The notes under the pieces were generated by a model. That model was not told where the DNA came from. It did no database searches and was given only the letters and a program-made list of their open reading frames with translations. Both the position numbers and the translations under genes were made by a program. Below are positions 63,949 through 64,000 of a DNA stretch of 64,000 bases, piece by piece. How positions within the stretch are numbered: the first letter of the stretch is position 1; every line of letters starts with the position of its first letter. This DNA comes from Bacteroidota bacterium (GTDB lineage: Bacteria > Bacteroidota > Bacteroidia > Chitinophagales > Chitinophagaceae), in the NCBI GenBank assembly GCA_023417815.1, contig JAEZEI010000021.1, positions 218,335-282,334 of the forward strand, written 5' to 3'.

Positions 63949-64000
63949 GTTGGAGGTTGGAAGTTGGAGGTTGGAAGTTGGAGGTTGGAAGTTGGAGGTT
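63948..64000. repeat. Minisatellite, cut by window end
   Basis: Nearly perfect tandem copies of TTGGAGGTTGGAAG (14 bp, itself two variant 7-mers) fill the last 50 bases after the PAP2 stop. The full length is not visible. Confidence 0.85.

Noticed and set aside
1..64000. tRNA, rRNA or riboswitch genes in intergenic gaps
   Set aside because: I looked through the gaps over about 100 bases and saw no cloverleaf with a CCA-type end, rRNA-like stretch or familiar riboswitch core; short or divergent RNAs cannot be excluded by eye.

Overview
The window looks like a chromosomal segment from a Bacteroidota bacterium, probably family Chitinophagaceae or a close relative. The evidence is the recurring -7 promoter element TAnnTTTG, two PorP/SprF genes beside giant PKD proteins with gliding-type C-terminal (CHU_C) type IX secretion signals, the futalosine menaquinone genes mqnB/mqnD, a fused two-part E1 dehydrogenase, and dense, mostly gapless gene packing. 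Family assignment is inference; I had no database.

Layout. 1-5.9 kb: haem genes (hemA leftward and cut by the window edge, hemH-hemJ rightward), an exported Ppx/GppA-like protein with a membrane coiled-coil partner, a small hypothetical, and a cytochrome c lipoprotein. 5.9-10.3 kb: an AT-rich accessory stretch with a compound palindromic repeat array, a YwqK-like antitoxin, an orphan Rhs fragment, a small immunity candidate, an Rhs-core protein ending in an ADP-ribosyltransferase-like toxin domain, and a palindromic element where the Rhs frame is cut. 10.3-15.05 kb: two multi-TM protein/histidine kinase/NarL-type regulator modules whose regulators meet tail to tail.

15-18.9 kb: mqnD and mqnB (menaquinone), two tandem 6-pyruvoyl-tetrahydropterin synthase paralogues, folE, fabD. 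18.9-21.5 kb: a very tightly packed leftward operon of exported proteins (56-codon ORF, glycine-zipper/Cys-tailed protein, outer-membrane barrel candidate, permuted papain-like hydrolase, small secreted protein). This is my best candidate for an undescribed system. 21.7-28.4 kb: DUF2795 protein, lolD, E1 dehydrogenase, accC, accB, efp (with an EfpL-like loop), mdh.

28.5-44.4 kb: a choice-of-anchor-L/CHU_C protein, then fabI, recN, a zinc-ribbon coiled-coil protein, a Nif3-family protein, M32 carboxypeptidase, a small putative lipoprotein, a 1593-aa PKD adhesin with its PorP/SprF partner, and a minimal sorting-domain protein. 44.5-52.3 kb: grpE-dnaJ, a vWA protein, a symporter/O-methyltransferase/glucosaminidase/hpt operon, and a LOG-family hydrolase. 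52.2-64 kb: an outer-membrane protein candidate, a GlcD-like oxidase, a second PorP/SprF plus large PKD protein pair, recG, a DEAD-box helicase, a CvfB-like S1 protein, a PAP2 phosphatase, and a minisatellite running off the window end.

No rRNA, tRNA, CRISPR array or complete transposase was recognised. Most of the window is housekeeping; the accessory or surface-facing parts are 5.9-14.2 kb, 18.9-21.5 kb and the three large secreted proteins.
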